Assembly: GCF_024256385.1 (NCBI RefSeq)
Contig: NZ_JAMLFW010000001.1
Span: forward strand, 3,472,001-3,536,000
Origin: Anatilimnocola floriformis
GTDB taxonomy: Bacteria > Planctomycetota > Planctomycetia > Pirellulales > Pirellulaceae
Direction: 5' to 3'
Length of the DNA: 64,000 nucleotides
Both the position numbers and the translations under genes were made by a program. Below, piece after piece: positions 9,127 to 17,608 of this stretch (its first letter is position 1; each line of letters starts with the position of its first letter). The notes beneath the pieces are model-generated. The model was given only the letters and a program-made list of their open reading frames with translations. It searched no databases and was not told where the DNA came from.

Positions 9127-12100
9127 TTCGCTACCCTCTCGCGCAAGAGCCAAGAGACGATGGCCGTCACTAGTAACATAGGCAGGGAGAGCAGGAAAAA
9201 CTTGCTAAAGAAAATGATCGTCCACGTCGGCAACACCGGCAACCCCGTGAAATCTCTAAAGACTTGCTCGGCGTGCGTGAGGAGCGGCCCAGGACCGCAG
9301 TAGCCAGTGAGATCGAGCGCGATTCGAGTCTCGCTGAACGGAATGAGTGCAGCCACCAGCAGTGTGGAGCAACCGGCGCAGGCGACCGCCGTGGGAACGA
9401 ATAATCGCGCCCACTTGCCGCTCGCGCCGCGAAGTCGCGTGATGCGAGCTTGCATCCGCTGCAGCAACGCGCCAACAGAAATGGCTAATGGCACGACGAT
9501 GAGTAGCGCCGGCACGAAGCCACCATCGCGATTGAACCACGTCCAAAACATGTTTGTTTTGTCGAAATTCGAAGAATGACGAGCCGTGGTTGTCATTACA
9601 TAGACTACGATAAAGCCAGCAATGGCAAGCAGCAGTGTGCCTCGCCAATACCAGCGCAGCGATTCCGATTTGCCTGCCACGGCTTCGCCGCCAAATGCGA
9701 ACAGCATTCCCACCGGAGCGCCAACAAGAGCACTGAGCAGCGTGCAAATATTCACGGCTGGCTCATTGAAATTGATAAGCAGTTCATCGGTTGGCACATC
9801 CCAGGTAGCGTGTTTGAACATACTCACGATGGGGCCCACGATGCTGATCACGCCCCAGATCATTCCAGAAGCCAGAATCTGCGGCCAGTTGGGCCCAGGC
9901 GAAACGGTTCTCATCATCGCGATCACGATTGTGACGAAGATTGCTTCTTGCAAATTTCCCAACAGGAAAGCGACGCCGCCCGTCGCTAACGCCAGGACCT
10001 CGGGATACGCCACATCAAACCGCCGCAACTGCTCTAGCCAGGTCAGCCGCGCAGCGCGGGGCGTGTGTCCCTGCAACCAACGATCTAAATCGGCGGCAAG
10101 TTCGGTTGCTGACGCATAGCGATCGGCCTCCTTTTTCTGAAGGCAGCGAATACAGATCGCTTCCAGATCGAAGTCGACTGCTGGATTGAGCGAGCGCGGC
10201 GTAGGAGGGTCGGCTTCGATCAGTAGCGTCAGGGTCTCCATCGCATTTTCGGAATGAAACGGAGGACGCCCCGTCAAACAGACGAACAAAACTGCGCCGA
10301 GTGCCCAAACATCCGCTGGCGGGCCGGCGCGCTTGGCGTCCAAGGCTTGCTCCGGCGCCATGTACGCCGGCGTGCCCATGACTGCGCCGGTTTGAGTAAG
10401 GCGGCAAACCGTTTCGTAAGTGTTGAGGAACGGAAAATCGAGCGGTGCTTCGCTGTCGGCCTCGAGTACATCGAGCCGCCGCGCGAGTCCAAAGTCGGTC
10501 ACTTTCACGCTGCCATCCCGGTCGAGCAAGATGTTGCCCGGCTTGAGATCGCGATGCACCACGCCGCGTTCGTGCGCAAAGGCTGCCGCAATAGCGGCCT
10601 GTTGCACAAAGTAGGCTGCTTGCCGGGCCTCGATTGGTCCCGTCGCAAGTCGCTGAGCTAGGCTCTGGCCTTCGATATAGGCCATCGTGAAATACAGCTC
10701 TCCTTTTGCACTGCCGAACTCATACACGGGAACGATCGTAGGATGATCGAGGCCTGCCGCGGACTCGGCTTCTTCCTGAAACCGTCGCATCGCGCCACCG
10801 TGCGAACTCGCGCCGGTAAGAATAGTTTTCAGAGCTACCACGCGACCGAGTCGTTTGTGACGCGCTTTGTAAACGCGTCCCATGCCGCCGCGACCGATGA
10901 CATCCAGGATTTCGTACTGGCCGAAATCAATCTCGGCAAAACTAGTGGACGGCTTGCTGCCTTCCGTGGAATCGATCGTTGCCGGCAACTCTACCTGCTG
11001 TCGGACTTCGACTTCATTGTTTGTTTCTGCCAAGCTTTCCGAGACCGTCGGATCGGCCGCATTCCAACGGTCGACTGCATGTTCCAGTGTGCTTTCGTAT
11101 TTCATCACCCCACGCCAGAACCACACACTGAAGATCCGGATGCCTACGCCCAGCGGTGCCGCCACAGCAAAGGCGAGGAGCCACATCCCGCCCCGCACTA
11201 ATGCGTCGCGCGGACCAACATCGGCGAGCAAAGAAAGCACGAACAACACTCGTTGGTCGAGGGGCAACGCGCGATAGGCAATATTGTTACCGGACCCCAG
11301 CGCGAACAGACCGGGTCGAACCATGCGCGTGATCGGCGGCCACTCGCCGGAAAAAGCGGCAAAGCAGCCCCACAACACAATCCCAGCCACTAGCACGCAT
11401 CGCCAACGCTGCTTCAGCACGTACTCGCGCAGCTCTGTACTCAAGCCAATCATGAGCAGCAGCAACAGCACCGTGCTCTGCGGAGCAATGATGAATCCAA
11501 ACACCAGGAGCGGCAGACCTAGCCAATTCCACGAGCTGAGGCGCGTGCCTTCTTCGGCTTCCAATTCGTTGGGCCGCAGAATGTCGTAGGCAGTTACCGA
11601 AAGCAACTGCAACAGCGATCCCAAGGGAAGCGCCATCAGCAGCAACCAGAGGTGTCGACAGATGGCGATTCGAATCGACGCAACATCTTCGGATTGATCC
11701 ATCGAGGTGAAGGCGACCAGCAGACGCGTCAACCCAGCATCTTCGGTGGCATCGCCACTCTCAAAGAAGTTGAAGCTGCCAGGAACGAACGAGATACCCG
11801 TCAGTAGCTGGTCGAATCCAGGAAACGGCGAGCCCCGTTTGGCGAGCAATTGAGTCAAACTAATGAAGGTTGCGAGCACGACTGTTGGCCACCAACCACC
11901 CCAGAGAAAGCCGAAGTCTTGGTCGTAGTCGTACAACGAGCGGCCAAACATGAAGGCAAGCACCAGGCACACGCCGATGCCAAATATGCTGTTGAGCATC
12001 TGCAAGTCGGATGACTCGGTAAACAAGATCAGCATCACACTGCCGATCAGGAGCGGCACGACAAACCGCGCGTCTGAATCAATTCGCGCCGCAAACCTCA

Positions 12101-12218
12101 CCGGCAGCAAAGTGCCGCAACCGACTACCAGCCAATACGAGCAAGCCGCGAACTGCCCCATGAGAAACAAGACCAGCGACAGCGAGAAAGCAGCGATGGC
12201 AACCGGATAAAACATCAT
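9123..12218 (-). CDS. Polytopic membrane Ser/Thr protein kinase (active)
   Basis: Protein of about 1031 residues. The N-terminal 390 residues contain roughly nine hydrophobic segments; the kinase domain lies at about 430-700 and is complete: GRGGMGRVY loop, VALKTIL lysine, VVHRDLKPGNILL catalytic loop, VTDFGLAR, GTPAYMAPEQA; a second hydrophobic block of about five or six helices follows. Kinases of this phylum usually place a kinase first and one helix after, so a kinase sandwiched between two membrane blocks is unusual. The start is uncertain: ATG at 12218 or 12215 is preferred over a TTG at 12254; a weak AGGA lies about 14 bases upstream. It overlaps the giant pseudokinase gene by ATGA and follows the smaller pseudokinase by about 50 bp. 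Confidence 0.88.
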   Translation of the reverse strand: MMFYPVAIAAFSLSLVLFLMGQFAACSYWLVVGCGTLLPVRFAARIDSDARFVVPLLIGSVMLILFTESSDLQMLNSIFGIGVCLVLAFMFGRSLYDYDQDFGFLWGGWWPTVVLATFISLTQLLAKRGSPFPGFDQLLTGISFVPGSFNFFESGDATEDAGLTRLLVAFTSMDQSEDVASIRIAICRHLWLLLMALPLGSLLQLLSVTAYDILRPNELEAEEGTRLSSWNWLGLPLLVFGFIIAPQSTVLLLLLMIGLSTELREYVLKQRWRCVLVAGIVLWGCFAAFSGEWPPITRMVRPGLFALGSGNNIAYRALPLDQRVLFVLSLLADVGPRDALVRGGMWLLAFAVAAPLGVGIRIFSVWFWRGVMKYESTLEHAVDRWNAADPTVSESLAETNNEVEVRQQVELPATIDSTEGSKPSTSFAEIDFGQYEILDVIGRGGMGRVYKARHKRLGRVVALKTILTGASSHGGAMRRFQEEAESAAGLDHPTIVPVYEFGSAKGELYFTMAYIEGQSLAQRLATGPIEARQAAYFVQQAAIAAAFAHERGVVHRDLKPGNILLDRDGSVKVTDFGLARRLDVLEADSEAPLDFPFLNTYETVCRLTQTGAVMGTPAYMAPEQALDAKRAGPPADVWALGAVLFVCLTGRPPFHSENAMETLTLLIEADPPTPRSLNPAVDFDLEAICIRCLQKKEADRYASATELAADLDRWLQGHTPRAARLTWLEQLRRFDVAYPEVLALATGGVAFLLGNLQEAIFVTIVIAMMRTVSPGPNWPQILASGMIWGVISIVGPIVSMFKHATWDVPTDELLINFNEPAVNICTLLSALVGAPVGMLFAFGGEAVAGKSESLRWYWRGTLLLAIAGFIVVYVMTTTARHSSNFDKTNMFWTWFNRDGGFVPALLIVVPLAISVGALLQRMQARITRLRGASGKWARLFVPTAVACAGCSTLLVAALIPFSETRIALDLTGYCGPGPLLTHAEQVFRDFTGLPVLPTWTIIFFSKFFLLSLPMLLVTAIVSWLLRERVAK

Positions 12219-12269
12219 TAGGTCTGCTACTGATCCTGCTGAAGGACACCGCAAGGAAGTGACGAATAA

Positions 12270-14270
12270 CTAGCCGGTCAATGACCACAACGGCGGCAAC
12301 ACAATCGCCGCGATCAAGATCGCGCCAAAAGTAAAACCGACCAGCAGCCAGCCTTCGTTGTCTGCCCAAGACTTCGTCTGCTGCGATTCATTTTCGGAAC
12401 GCAGTGCGAGTCGCCATCGTGGCGGCAGACGATTGACAATCAGGTGCGCCACGACGCCTACGCCTGCAATGACAACCAGCATTGGCAGCAGACGATACGA
12501 CCAGAGCAGATCCTGCTCGATGCGTGTCGCAATCAGATACGCCACTGCCGTTCCCAATGCACCGCCCAGCAGCACAATCGCCAATGTCGGAGCACGCAGG
12601 CAAACTGCGAGCAACAGCGAGCCAAACGTCGCGCCAGCAATCAGCAGGATTGTGGGCACTGGGCTCGATGTAAGCGATCCAGCAAGCCAACCCCCAGCTG
12701 GATCGAACGCTTGACGTGGAGTGAGCGTGGTGAACACAAAAAAACTGCTGCTGGTAGGAATCGCGGCAACGGGCATAGTTCGCCAGAGCAACGTTACAGC
12801 TAGTACGCTCAATAAGACCATTAGCTGCGCGTGTCCGGGAGCTTTTCGTTTCATTCCGCTCATCGATTGCGCTGCGTCGCTCAAAAAACTTCCGAGCGGC
12901 GGCGTGCATGCGGCGCCAGCGAAGAACATGGTAACTCTGCGGCACCAAAGAAGCGGTGTTCTGAGGTCTGGGAAGTCTTGCACAAACAGAAAGAGCCAAT
13001 ACGAGAGGAGGTAGCACACAACGGCGGCGGCAAACCACCATCGCCATTGGCTACGCCAACGCGCATCGCGAGTAGACAGCGACGACCAGCCGATGCCCAA
13101 CAGTCCTCCGATCAGTGGCATCCCGATCAAGGAAATCCACAGCGGCGGAAGGAAAGCAGCCAGGCTTTGCAGTGCGGCTCCCCACGACGTCTGTAACTTG
13201 CCGGCCGAAGTGCTTGCCACTACCGGCAAGAGCAGGCCCGTAAGCAATCCATATCCGCAGCCCACGCACGCGCCGATGAGCGTGGGGAACTTTTGAATTT
13301 GGAGTTTGATGAACGCGCCGAGGATGAGGCCGGTCAGCGCGCCCGCCGGTGCGATGGCTTCGAAGTGCCAGCGGCGCGAGTTCAATGGAAAATTGTGGAA
13401 CGCGATTTCCGGGCTCAGTAACAGCAGCACAACTGCTACAGCAGCCAACGTCACAAACGCATACGGCGCATCGGCAAACACCGTCGCCGCTGCTCCCAGT
13501 GGTCCCAAGGTGCGCGAACGGATTGTCTCCGCACGCTCGCAGCGATCTAAATCTTCACCCACCTCCGCGACAGTTGCGTATCGCTCGGAAAGCGATGTCG
13601 CCAAGCAGCCTCGACAGATTTCGGCCAGATCGCGAGGCAGGTCCGGCCGCAGTAAAGCAATATCAACGATCGAATGCGGCGATTTTCTCACCGGCGCCGG
13701 AGCTTGCCCCGTGAGCGACGCGTAGAGGATGCCGCCAAGGCGATAAATGTCTGCTTGAGTTGCGTCGTCATTGACGGGAGGAGCATAGGGATCGTCAATG
13801 CGCTCGGCAGATCGCGGCCAACCGGCATCCAGGATGTAAACCGTATTGTCTTTGGACAGAAGAACGTCGCTCGGCTTCAAGCTACCGTGCGTGCGACGTT
13901 GCTCGTGCAATGCAGTGAGCGTAGCCGCAACTTTTCGAACGATTTCAATCGCCTGTTGATTCGACCTTGGGCCCGAACTGCGCAGGGTCGCCGCCAGGCT
14001 GGTAGCTTCAATCCAAGGGCTGACGAGTAAAATCTTCTCAGCTACTTGATGCACTGCGATTAAGCGAACGTAGCCAGCGACATCAGTCGGTAACGGCGGA
14101 TCATGCGGGTTTGGTTTTTGATTCAAAACCTTGATCGCCACCGGTTCGTTGGTCGCCTGGCAACGTCCGCGATAAACCGGGCCAGTTTCTCCCAATCCAG
14201 CCAGTTCGGCGAAGGAGTAGCCCAGGCTTTTCAGCTCAGTTTGCAACTGCTGCTCGATAGTTCCTGCCAT
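12270..14270 (-). CDS. Membrane pseudokinase
   Basis: Protein of 666 residues. Residues about 18-255 are a protein-kinase fold: the glycine loop GLGETGPVY (25-33) and K47 are intact and DAG (148-150) keeps the metal-binding aspartate, but the catalytic HRD is HGS (128-130) and the KPxN asparagine is D. The activation segment is short and has no APE. It therefore may bind ATP but should not transfer phosphate. From about residue 264 to the end there are about ten hydrophobic helices. Only nine bases separate it from the FHA gene, so both are co-transcribed. Its membrane part and that of the neighbouring kinase could pair within the bilayer (inference). Confidence 0.85.
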   Translation of the reverse strand: MAGTIEQQLQTELKSLGYSFAELAGLGETGPVYRGRCQATNEPVAIKVLNQKPNPHDPPLPTDVAGYVRLIAVHQVAEKILLVSPWIEATSLAATLRSSGPRSNQQAIEIVRKVAATLTALHEQRRTHGSLKPSDVLLSKDNTVYILDAGWPRSAERIDDPYAPPVNDDATQADIYRLGGILYASLTGQAPAPVRKSPHSIVDIALLRPDLPRDLAEICRGCLATSLSERYATVAEVGEDLDRCERAETIRSRTLGPLGAAATVFADAPYAFVTLAAVAVVLLLLSPEIAFHNFPLNSRRWHFEAIAPAGALTGLILGAFIKLQIQKFPTLIGACVGCGYGLLTGLLLPVVASTSAGKLQTSWGAALQSLAAFLPPLWISLIGMPLIGGLLGIGWSSLSTRDARWRSQWRWWFAAAVVCYLLSYWLFLFVQDFPDLRTPLLWCRRVTMFFAGAACTPPLGSFLSDAAQSMSGMKRKAPGHAQLMVLLSVLAVTLLWRTMPVAAIPTSSSFFVFTTLTPRQAFDPAGGWLAGSLTSSPVPTILLIAGATFGSLLLAVCLRAPTLAIVLLGGALGTAVAYLIATRIEQDLLWSYRLLPMLVVIAGVGVVAHLIVNRLPPRWRLALRSENESQQTKSWADNEGWLLVGFTFGAILIAAIVLPPLWSLTG

Positions 14271-14279
14271 AGAAGTTAG

Positions 14280-14705
14280 CTACTGTGCCTCCGCCTGTTC
14301 CCAGCCCCAGCCGAAGGAAAACTGGGTCCAAGACAATCGCCACCAGCAACGAAACCAATAGTTGCGCTGCTCTCGGTACCACGTCGAGTTGTCGGCAGGC
14401 TCGGCATCAAGGCGAGGTTTCATTTCAACCTCGATCTTTTCATCACCAATCTCGAGCACGTGTTGACCAAGCAGCGGCAGGCTGCAGGAAACGCGCCGGC
14501 CGTCACAACGCGTGCCGTTTTGCGAATTCAGATCTTCGACGAAGTATTGACCAGCCACCGCAAACAGCCGTGCGTGCCAACGACTGGCGCCGCGACCAAG
14601 CAGAGCGATTGCGTGGCGAGATGATCGGCCGATGACCACTTCCTGCCCAACGAGCGCCAGGGAACGGCAACCTTCGCGGTCTCGCCAATTAATGGTGCCC
14701 AGCAT
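14280..14705 (-). CDS. FHA-domain phosphothreonine-binding protein
   Basis: Protein of 141 residues using the ATG at 14705 (MLGTINW), which is preferred over an upstream in-frame start at 14804 because the FHA fold begins at once. Visible FHA signatures: VVIGRSSRH, the conserved S-R-W-H of loop 3-4, and LNSQNGTRCDG, i.e. the G-R, S-x-x-H and N-G residues that contact phosphothreonine. The C-terminal 30 residues are rich in tryptophan and may sit at the membrane. FHA domains read phosphothreonine made by Ser/Thr kinases; its place between a sigma factor and three kinase-like genes points to a phospho-relay or docking role for the encoded kinase. Confidence 0.85.
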   Translation of the reverse strand: MLGTINWRDREGCRSLALVGQEVVIGRSSRHAIALLGRGASRWHARLFAVAGQYFVEDLNSQNGTRCDGRRVSCSLPLLGQHVLEIGDEKIEVEMKPRLDAEPADNSTWYREQRNYWFRCWWRLSWTQFSFGWGWEQAEAQ

Positions 14706-14868
14706 CAGATTCTCACTCTTCGACAGGCCTTGAGTTGTGCGACGCCGCACATGTCCTGATCTAAGATGTGGAAAACTCCACCGGCCCCGCCAGGCAATTA
14801 GCAAATTACGCGCGCAATTCGGTTTATGCTACGCATCCGCAAAGACGCGGAGTTTTCTAACGAAATCG

Positions 14869-15471
14869 TCACTGATTAGCAGGATACTCTTGCCAGCAAC
14901 GGCGAATGAGGCCGAGGCGTCGCTCCAACGTTCGCAAGCTGCAACCCAACCGATCGCTTAACTCCGAGTTCGACAGCCCTTCTAGCTTTCCACGCGCAAC
15001 AGGTTGCAGTTCTGGACTGAGCAAGCCCAGCAAATAATTGCACTGCTCTTCCATCTCCACCACAAATTCGGGCGAAGGTTCGTTACCGATGGCTTGCGCC
15101 AGGAGGTTAGCTTCTTCATTCTCCCCAAAGTCGGCCTCTCCAACGACTTTCCCAGCGCCGCGTTTCTGCGCCGCTTGTTTGGCGGCGTGCTTGGTCACTT
15201 TGCGAAAGGTCAAAACCATGAGAAGCGGCCACAAACTATCGTGACCATTCAACTCGGGAAACTTGCCATTCTGGATGCCACGGCAGAACGTATCGAAGAC
15301 GCTCAGCGCGACATCTTCTTCGTCCACAACTTTTCGCAGTCGCGAATTCAATCGTGACTGTGCCAGCTGGGCGAGCCGCGCATAATAACGGTTCCAAAGT
15401 GCCTCGGGAGCGTCCTTGTCACCTCGTCTGAGCAGGCTTATCAGATTTTCAATCGTGGATTGCGAGTCCAT
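14869..15471 (-). CDS. ECF-type RNA polymerase sigma factor (planctomycete Sigma70_ECF group)
   Basis: Protein of 200 residues. Region 2 lies at about 10-90 (LISLLRRGDKDAPEALWNRY and the DEEDVALSVFDTFCRG segment), and region 4 helix-turn-helix at about 145-195 (LSNSELSDRLGCSLRTLERRLGLIR). Such sigma factors direct polymerase to a small regulon; no anti-sigma gene is next to it. It heads a minus-strand series followed by FHA, pseudokinase, kinase and pseudokinase genes, with 163 bp to the FHA start. GAGGGAGAA precedes the ATG at 15471. The likely input is the kinase module rather than a membrane anti-sigma factor (inference). Confidence 0.88.
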   Translation of the reverse strand: MDSQSTIENLISLLRRGDKDAPEALWNRYYARLAQLAQSRLNSRLRKVVDEEDVALSVFDTFCRGIQNGKFPELNGHDSLWPLLMVLTFRKVTKHAAKQAAQKRGAGKVVGEADFGENEEANLLAQAIGNEPSPEFVVEMEEQCNYLLGLLSPELQPVARGKLEGLSNSELSDRLGCSLRTLERRLGLIRRCWQEYPANQ

Positions 15472-15602
15472 TTCTCCCTCGTCACTTTAACTTTCGGCGG
15501 ATGCAGGATCACGGGCATGTTGCTGCTACGCTCCTCCCCGCCCGCGACTTTTGTACTTGGACATATCTTCGAAAGGCCGAACCTGCCGGAGAAATTCCAG
15601 AT

Positions 15603-15878
15603 TTACAAGAACTCGGAGCTAAGTTCGGGAATAAGCGACCCCAGGAGGGTCAACAAGTAGGCGTTCCGGACGGGCACCTTGAACCGGAAGGGACGAGCCA
15701 AGTACTGACGCTCGACACGTTCCTCGACGGTGCGATCGCTCGTCAGCCACTCGGGCCGATCGCCCAGGATCCAAACCTTGCCCAGGCCCTCGACAAAACG
15801 TTCCGCGCTCCGCAGGGTATACCGCAACTCTTCATCGCCATGCTGGGAGTGGCGGAAGAGAACAAGGACATCGGTCAT
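15603..15878 (-). pseudogene. Truncated Stealth-like sugar-phosphate transferase fragment
   Basis: A 91-residue frame with ATG at 15878 and AAGGTG about nine bases before it. The sequence VLVLFRHSQHGDEELRYTLRS followed by WILGDRPEWLT resembles the N-terminal catalytic region of Stealth/capsule-type glycosyl-phosphotransferases or related tail-associated glycosyltransferases, which begin with a line such as E-L-R-Y-S-L-R-S. Those proteins are several hundred residues long; here a TAA ends the frame after LIPELSSEFL and nothing downstream in the three frames continues the family. It is read as a remnant, although an active short protein cannot be excluded. The family assignment is from memory of motif patterns. 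Confidence 0.45.
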
Positions 15879-15897
15879 ATCACCTTGGTAAACTAAT

Positions 15898-16335
15898 TCA
15901 TTTTCGCAGCCACACATCGACCACGCCAGGAGGGCCGTTGAACGTAAACTTGTACTTCGTCATGGGGATCGGCTTATAGTCCGATTTGTCCAAGACTGGG
16001 ACTTTGCTTCCGTCCTCAGGAGGGCTGCTACCTCCGGTCCACTCCACGAACTCGAGCTTCATCCGGTCCGATCCCTTCCCCTCCAGAAACACGCCTGTGT
16101 TGTCTCCGAAATCGGCAAGGCCGGCAAACAGAAATTTGCTGGAAACTCGCCGGGATGTCGGCAGTGTTTGTGGCACGCCATCGATGAGCACCATCGCGCG
16201 CGGATCCGACGAGCGAATTCTGAGCAGCACCGTCGTCCGCATATACCACCACTTCATCGCGACCACGGAGACCGCGATGAGTGTGATCGCGATGAAGACA
16301 AACTTCAAACTGAATGCGAATCTGGGGAAGTACAT
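15898..16335 (-). CDS. Membrane-anchored hypothetical protein
   Basis: Protein of 145 residues with one N-terminal transmembrane helix (about 7-28, FVFIAITLIAVSVVAMKWWY) preceded by the FAFSLKF segment common at the N-terminus of planctomycete inner-membrane proteins. The remaining 115 residues are predicted outside the cytoplasm and contain a strand-rich part (VLLRIRSSDPRAMVLIDGVPQ, then KYKFTFNGPPGVVDVWL). No catalytic motif or known family is recognised. It starts only three bases after the end of the preceding minus-strand gene and probably shares its transcript. Confidence 0.65.
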   Translation of the reverse strand: MYFPRFAFSLKFVFIAITLIAVSVVAMKWWYMRTTVLLRIRSSDPRAMVLIDGVPQTLPTSRRVSSKFLFAGLADFGDNTGVFLEGKGSDRMKLEFVEWTGGSSPPEDGSKVPVLDKSDYKPIPMTKYKFTFNGPPGVVDVWLRK

Positions 16336-16338
16336 GCG

Positions 16339-16917
16339 TTACCTTACTACGGGCCAGGCGGCACGCCCTGCTTGAACCACACATACGTCCCTCCACGGGA
16401 CGGCCACTGCCAGTGCCGCTGCCCGAATCTCCACCACCGCCACTACCGGAACCTGATCCACTGCTGCCATCGGAACCAGAGCCGCTGCTACCACCACCAG
16501 AGCCGGACCCGCTGCACCCAACCTCAACAAACCTCGTTCGTGATCAGGATCATCTACCCCGTCGCGCCACAGCAGGATGTGATAAGGAGCTAGTGACTTT
16601 ATTTCCGCCGCAACGACTGTCTGGTTGCGGTCCGTTAGTCCTTCCTGAAATACTTCCGGCACATCCCGAAGGATCTGCAACTTCGATTTGTGAACGGCCG
16701 CGGCCTGAGCCAAGACATTGGCGTGCGCAGCATCAAGCTCTGCACCTTTGAGTCCTTCGACTCTGCCCAATTCTTCCTTACTGACGTAATGCCAATCGAG
16801 CACGTGAATGATCAGATTGCCGCCGGGAAGTACTCTCTCGACTTTGGCAACGCCAGGATTCTTGGCCAGCGCGTCGAGGTCAACGCTAACGAGAAGCAAA
16901 AGCAAGATGGCAGGCAT
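16339..16917 (-). CDS. Secreted hypothetical protein with frame-disrupted C-terminus
   Basis: Reading from the ATG at 16917 there is a signal-like start (MPAILLLLLVSVDLDALAKN) and then a coherent part up to about residue 135, including LIIHVLDWHYVSKEEL and VAAEIKSLAPYHILLW. After that this frame turns into an alanine/valine-only stretch that does not look like protein. The other two frames of the same DNA encode a glycine/serine-rich run (roughly 16410-16510) and then a natural-looking end TYVWFKQGVPPGP with stop codons just before 16339. I infer one or more frameshifts inside a simple GGT/AGC-rich tract. Function unknown; it follows the SRAP gene directly. Confidence 0.45.
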   Translation of the reverse strand: MPAILLLLLVSVDLDALAKNPGVAKVERVLPGGNLIIHVLDWHYVSKEELGRVEGLKGAELDAAHANVLAQAAAVHKSKLQILRDVPEVFQEGLTDRNQTVVAAEIKSLAPYHILLWRDGVDDPDHERGLLRLGAAGPALVVVAAALVPMAAVDQVPVVAVVEIRAAALAVAVPWRDVCVVQAGRAAWPVVR

Positions 16918-16922
16918 CGTAT

Positions 16923-17573
16923 CTACGGCGCAGCTATGCACTCGGCTCCTTCGTTCCGAGAATTATTGACAACCTTACTTACCCGTCGTGCAGACATGCC
17001 GGTGGTCTCGTAGGGAACCAGCGGAATCTCGTCCCCCGCCAACCAGGCTTGCCGATCCTCGGCATGGACTATTACGGGCATGCGGTCGTGGACCTCTGCG
17101 GCCAACTCATTGGCCTCGGTCGTGATCAGTGTAAATGTCTGAAGCGGCAGTGCACCGGCGACGGCCGGATCGGTCCAGGTCTCCCATAGACCAGCGAGCG
17201 AAAACAACTTGCCGCCACCGAACTCGTACAAGTACGGCAGCTTTTCTTTGCCCTCGCGCAGCCATTCGTAGTATCCGTCCGCGGGCACCAAGCACCGGCG
17301 CGACTTGTACGCTGACCGAAAGGCAGGCTTGGTTTTCACGGTGTCGGCCCGAGCGTTGAGACAAGAGAACGCGATCTTCGCGTCCTTCGACCAACTCGGG
17401 ATGAGGCCCCATTTCAGCTGCACAATTTCACGCTGGTCGGCCCCGCGAATGGCAAGGACAAACTGGCCGGGTGAGACGTTGTAGCGTGGGACGGTCTCAA
17501 GTCCCGGGAGCGGAGCCTGGAGCTCGTTGGCGATGGTGTGAATGTTCGTCCGTAGCGTGATGCGTCCGCACAT
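16923..17573 (-). CDS. yedK: SRAP-domain abasic-site crosslinking protein (YedK/HMCES family)
   Basis: Protein of 216 residues, full length for the family. The catalytic cysteine C2 follows the initiator Met (MCGRITL), and the other active-site residues are visible: N73 (CLNARADT), E103 (GYYEWLRE) and H162 (VHDRMPV). SRAP proteins form a thiazolidine DNA-protein crosslink with abasic sites in single-stranded DNA, shielding them from cleavage at forks. The ATG at 17573 is certain because Cys2 must become N-terminal. In many bacteria the gene is SOS-linked; no LexA-like palindrome was identified here. Confidence 0.93.
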   Translation of the reverse strand: MCGRITLRTNIHTIANELQAPLPGLETVPRYNVSPGQFVLAIRGADQREIVQLKWGLIPSWSKDAKIAFSCLNARADTVKTKPAFRSAYKSRRCLVPADGYYEWLREGKEKLPYLYEFGGGKLFSLAGLWETWTDPAVAGALPLQTFTLITTEANELAAEVHDRMPVIVHAEDRQAWLAGDEIPLVPYETTGMSARRVSKVVNNSRNEGAECIAAP

Positions 17574-17608
17574 GCTGTTATTTCACTGGAAAGGGGGCTG
17601 CCTGCAAT

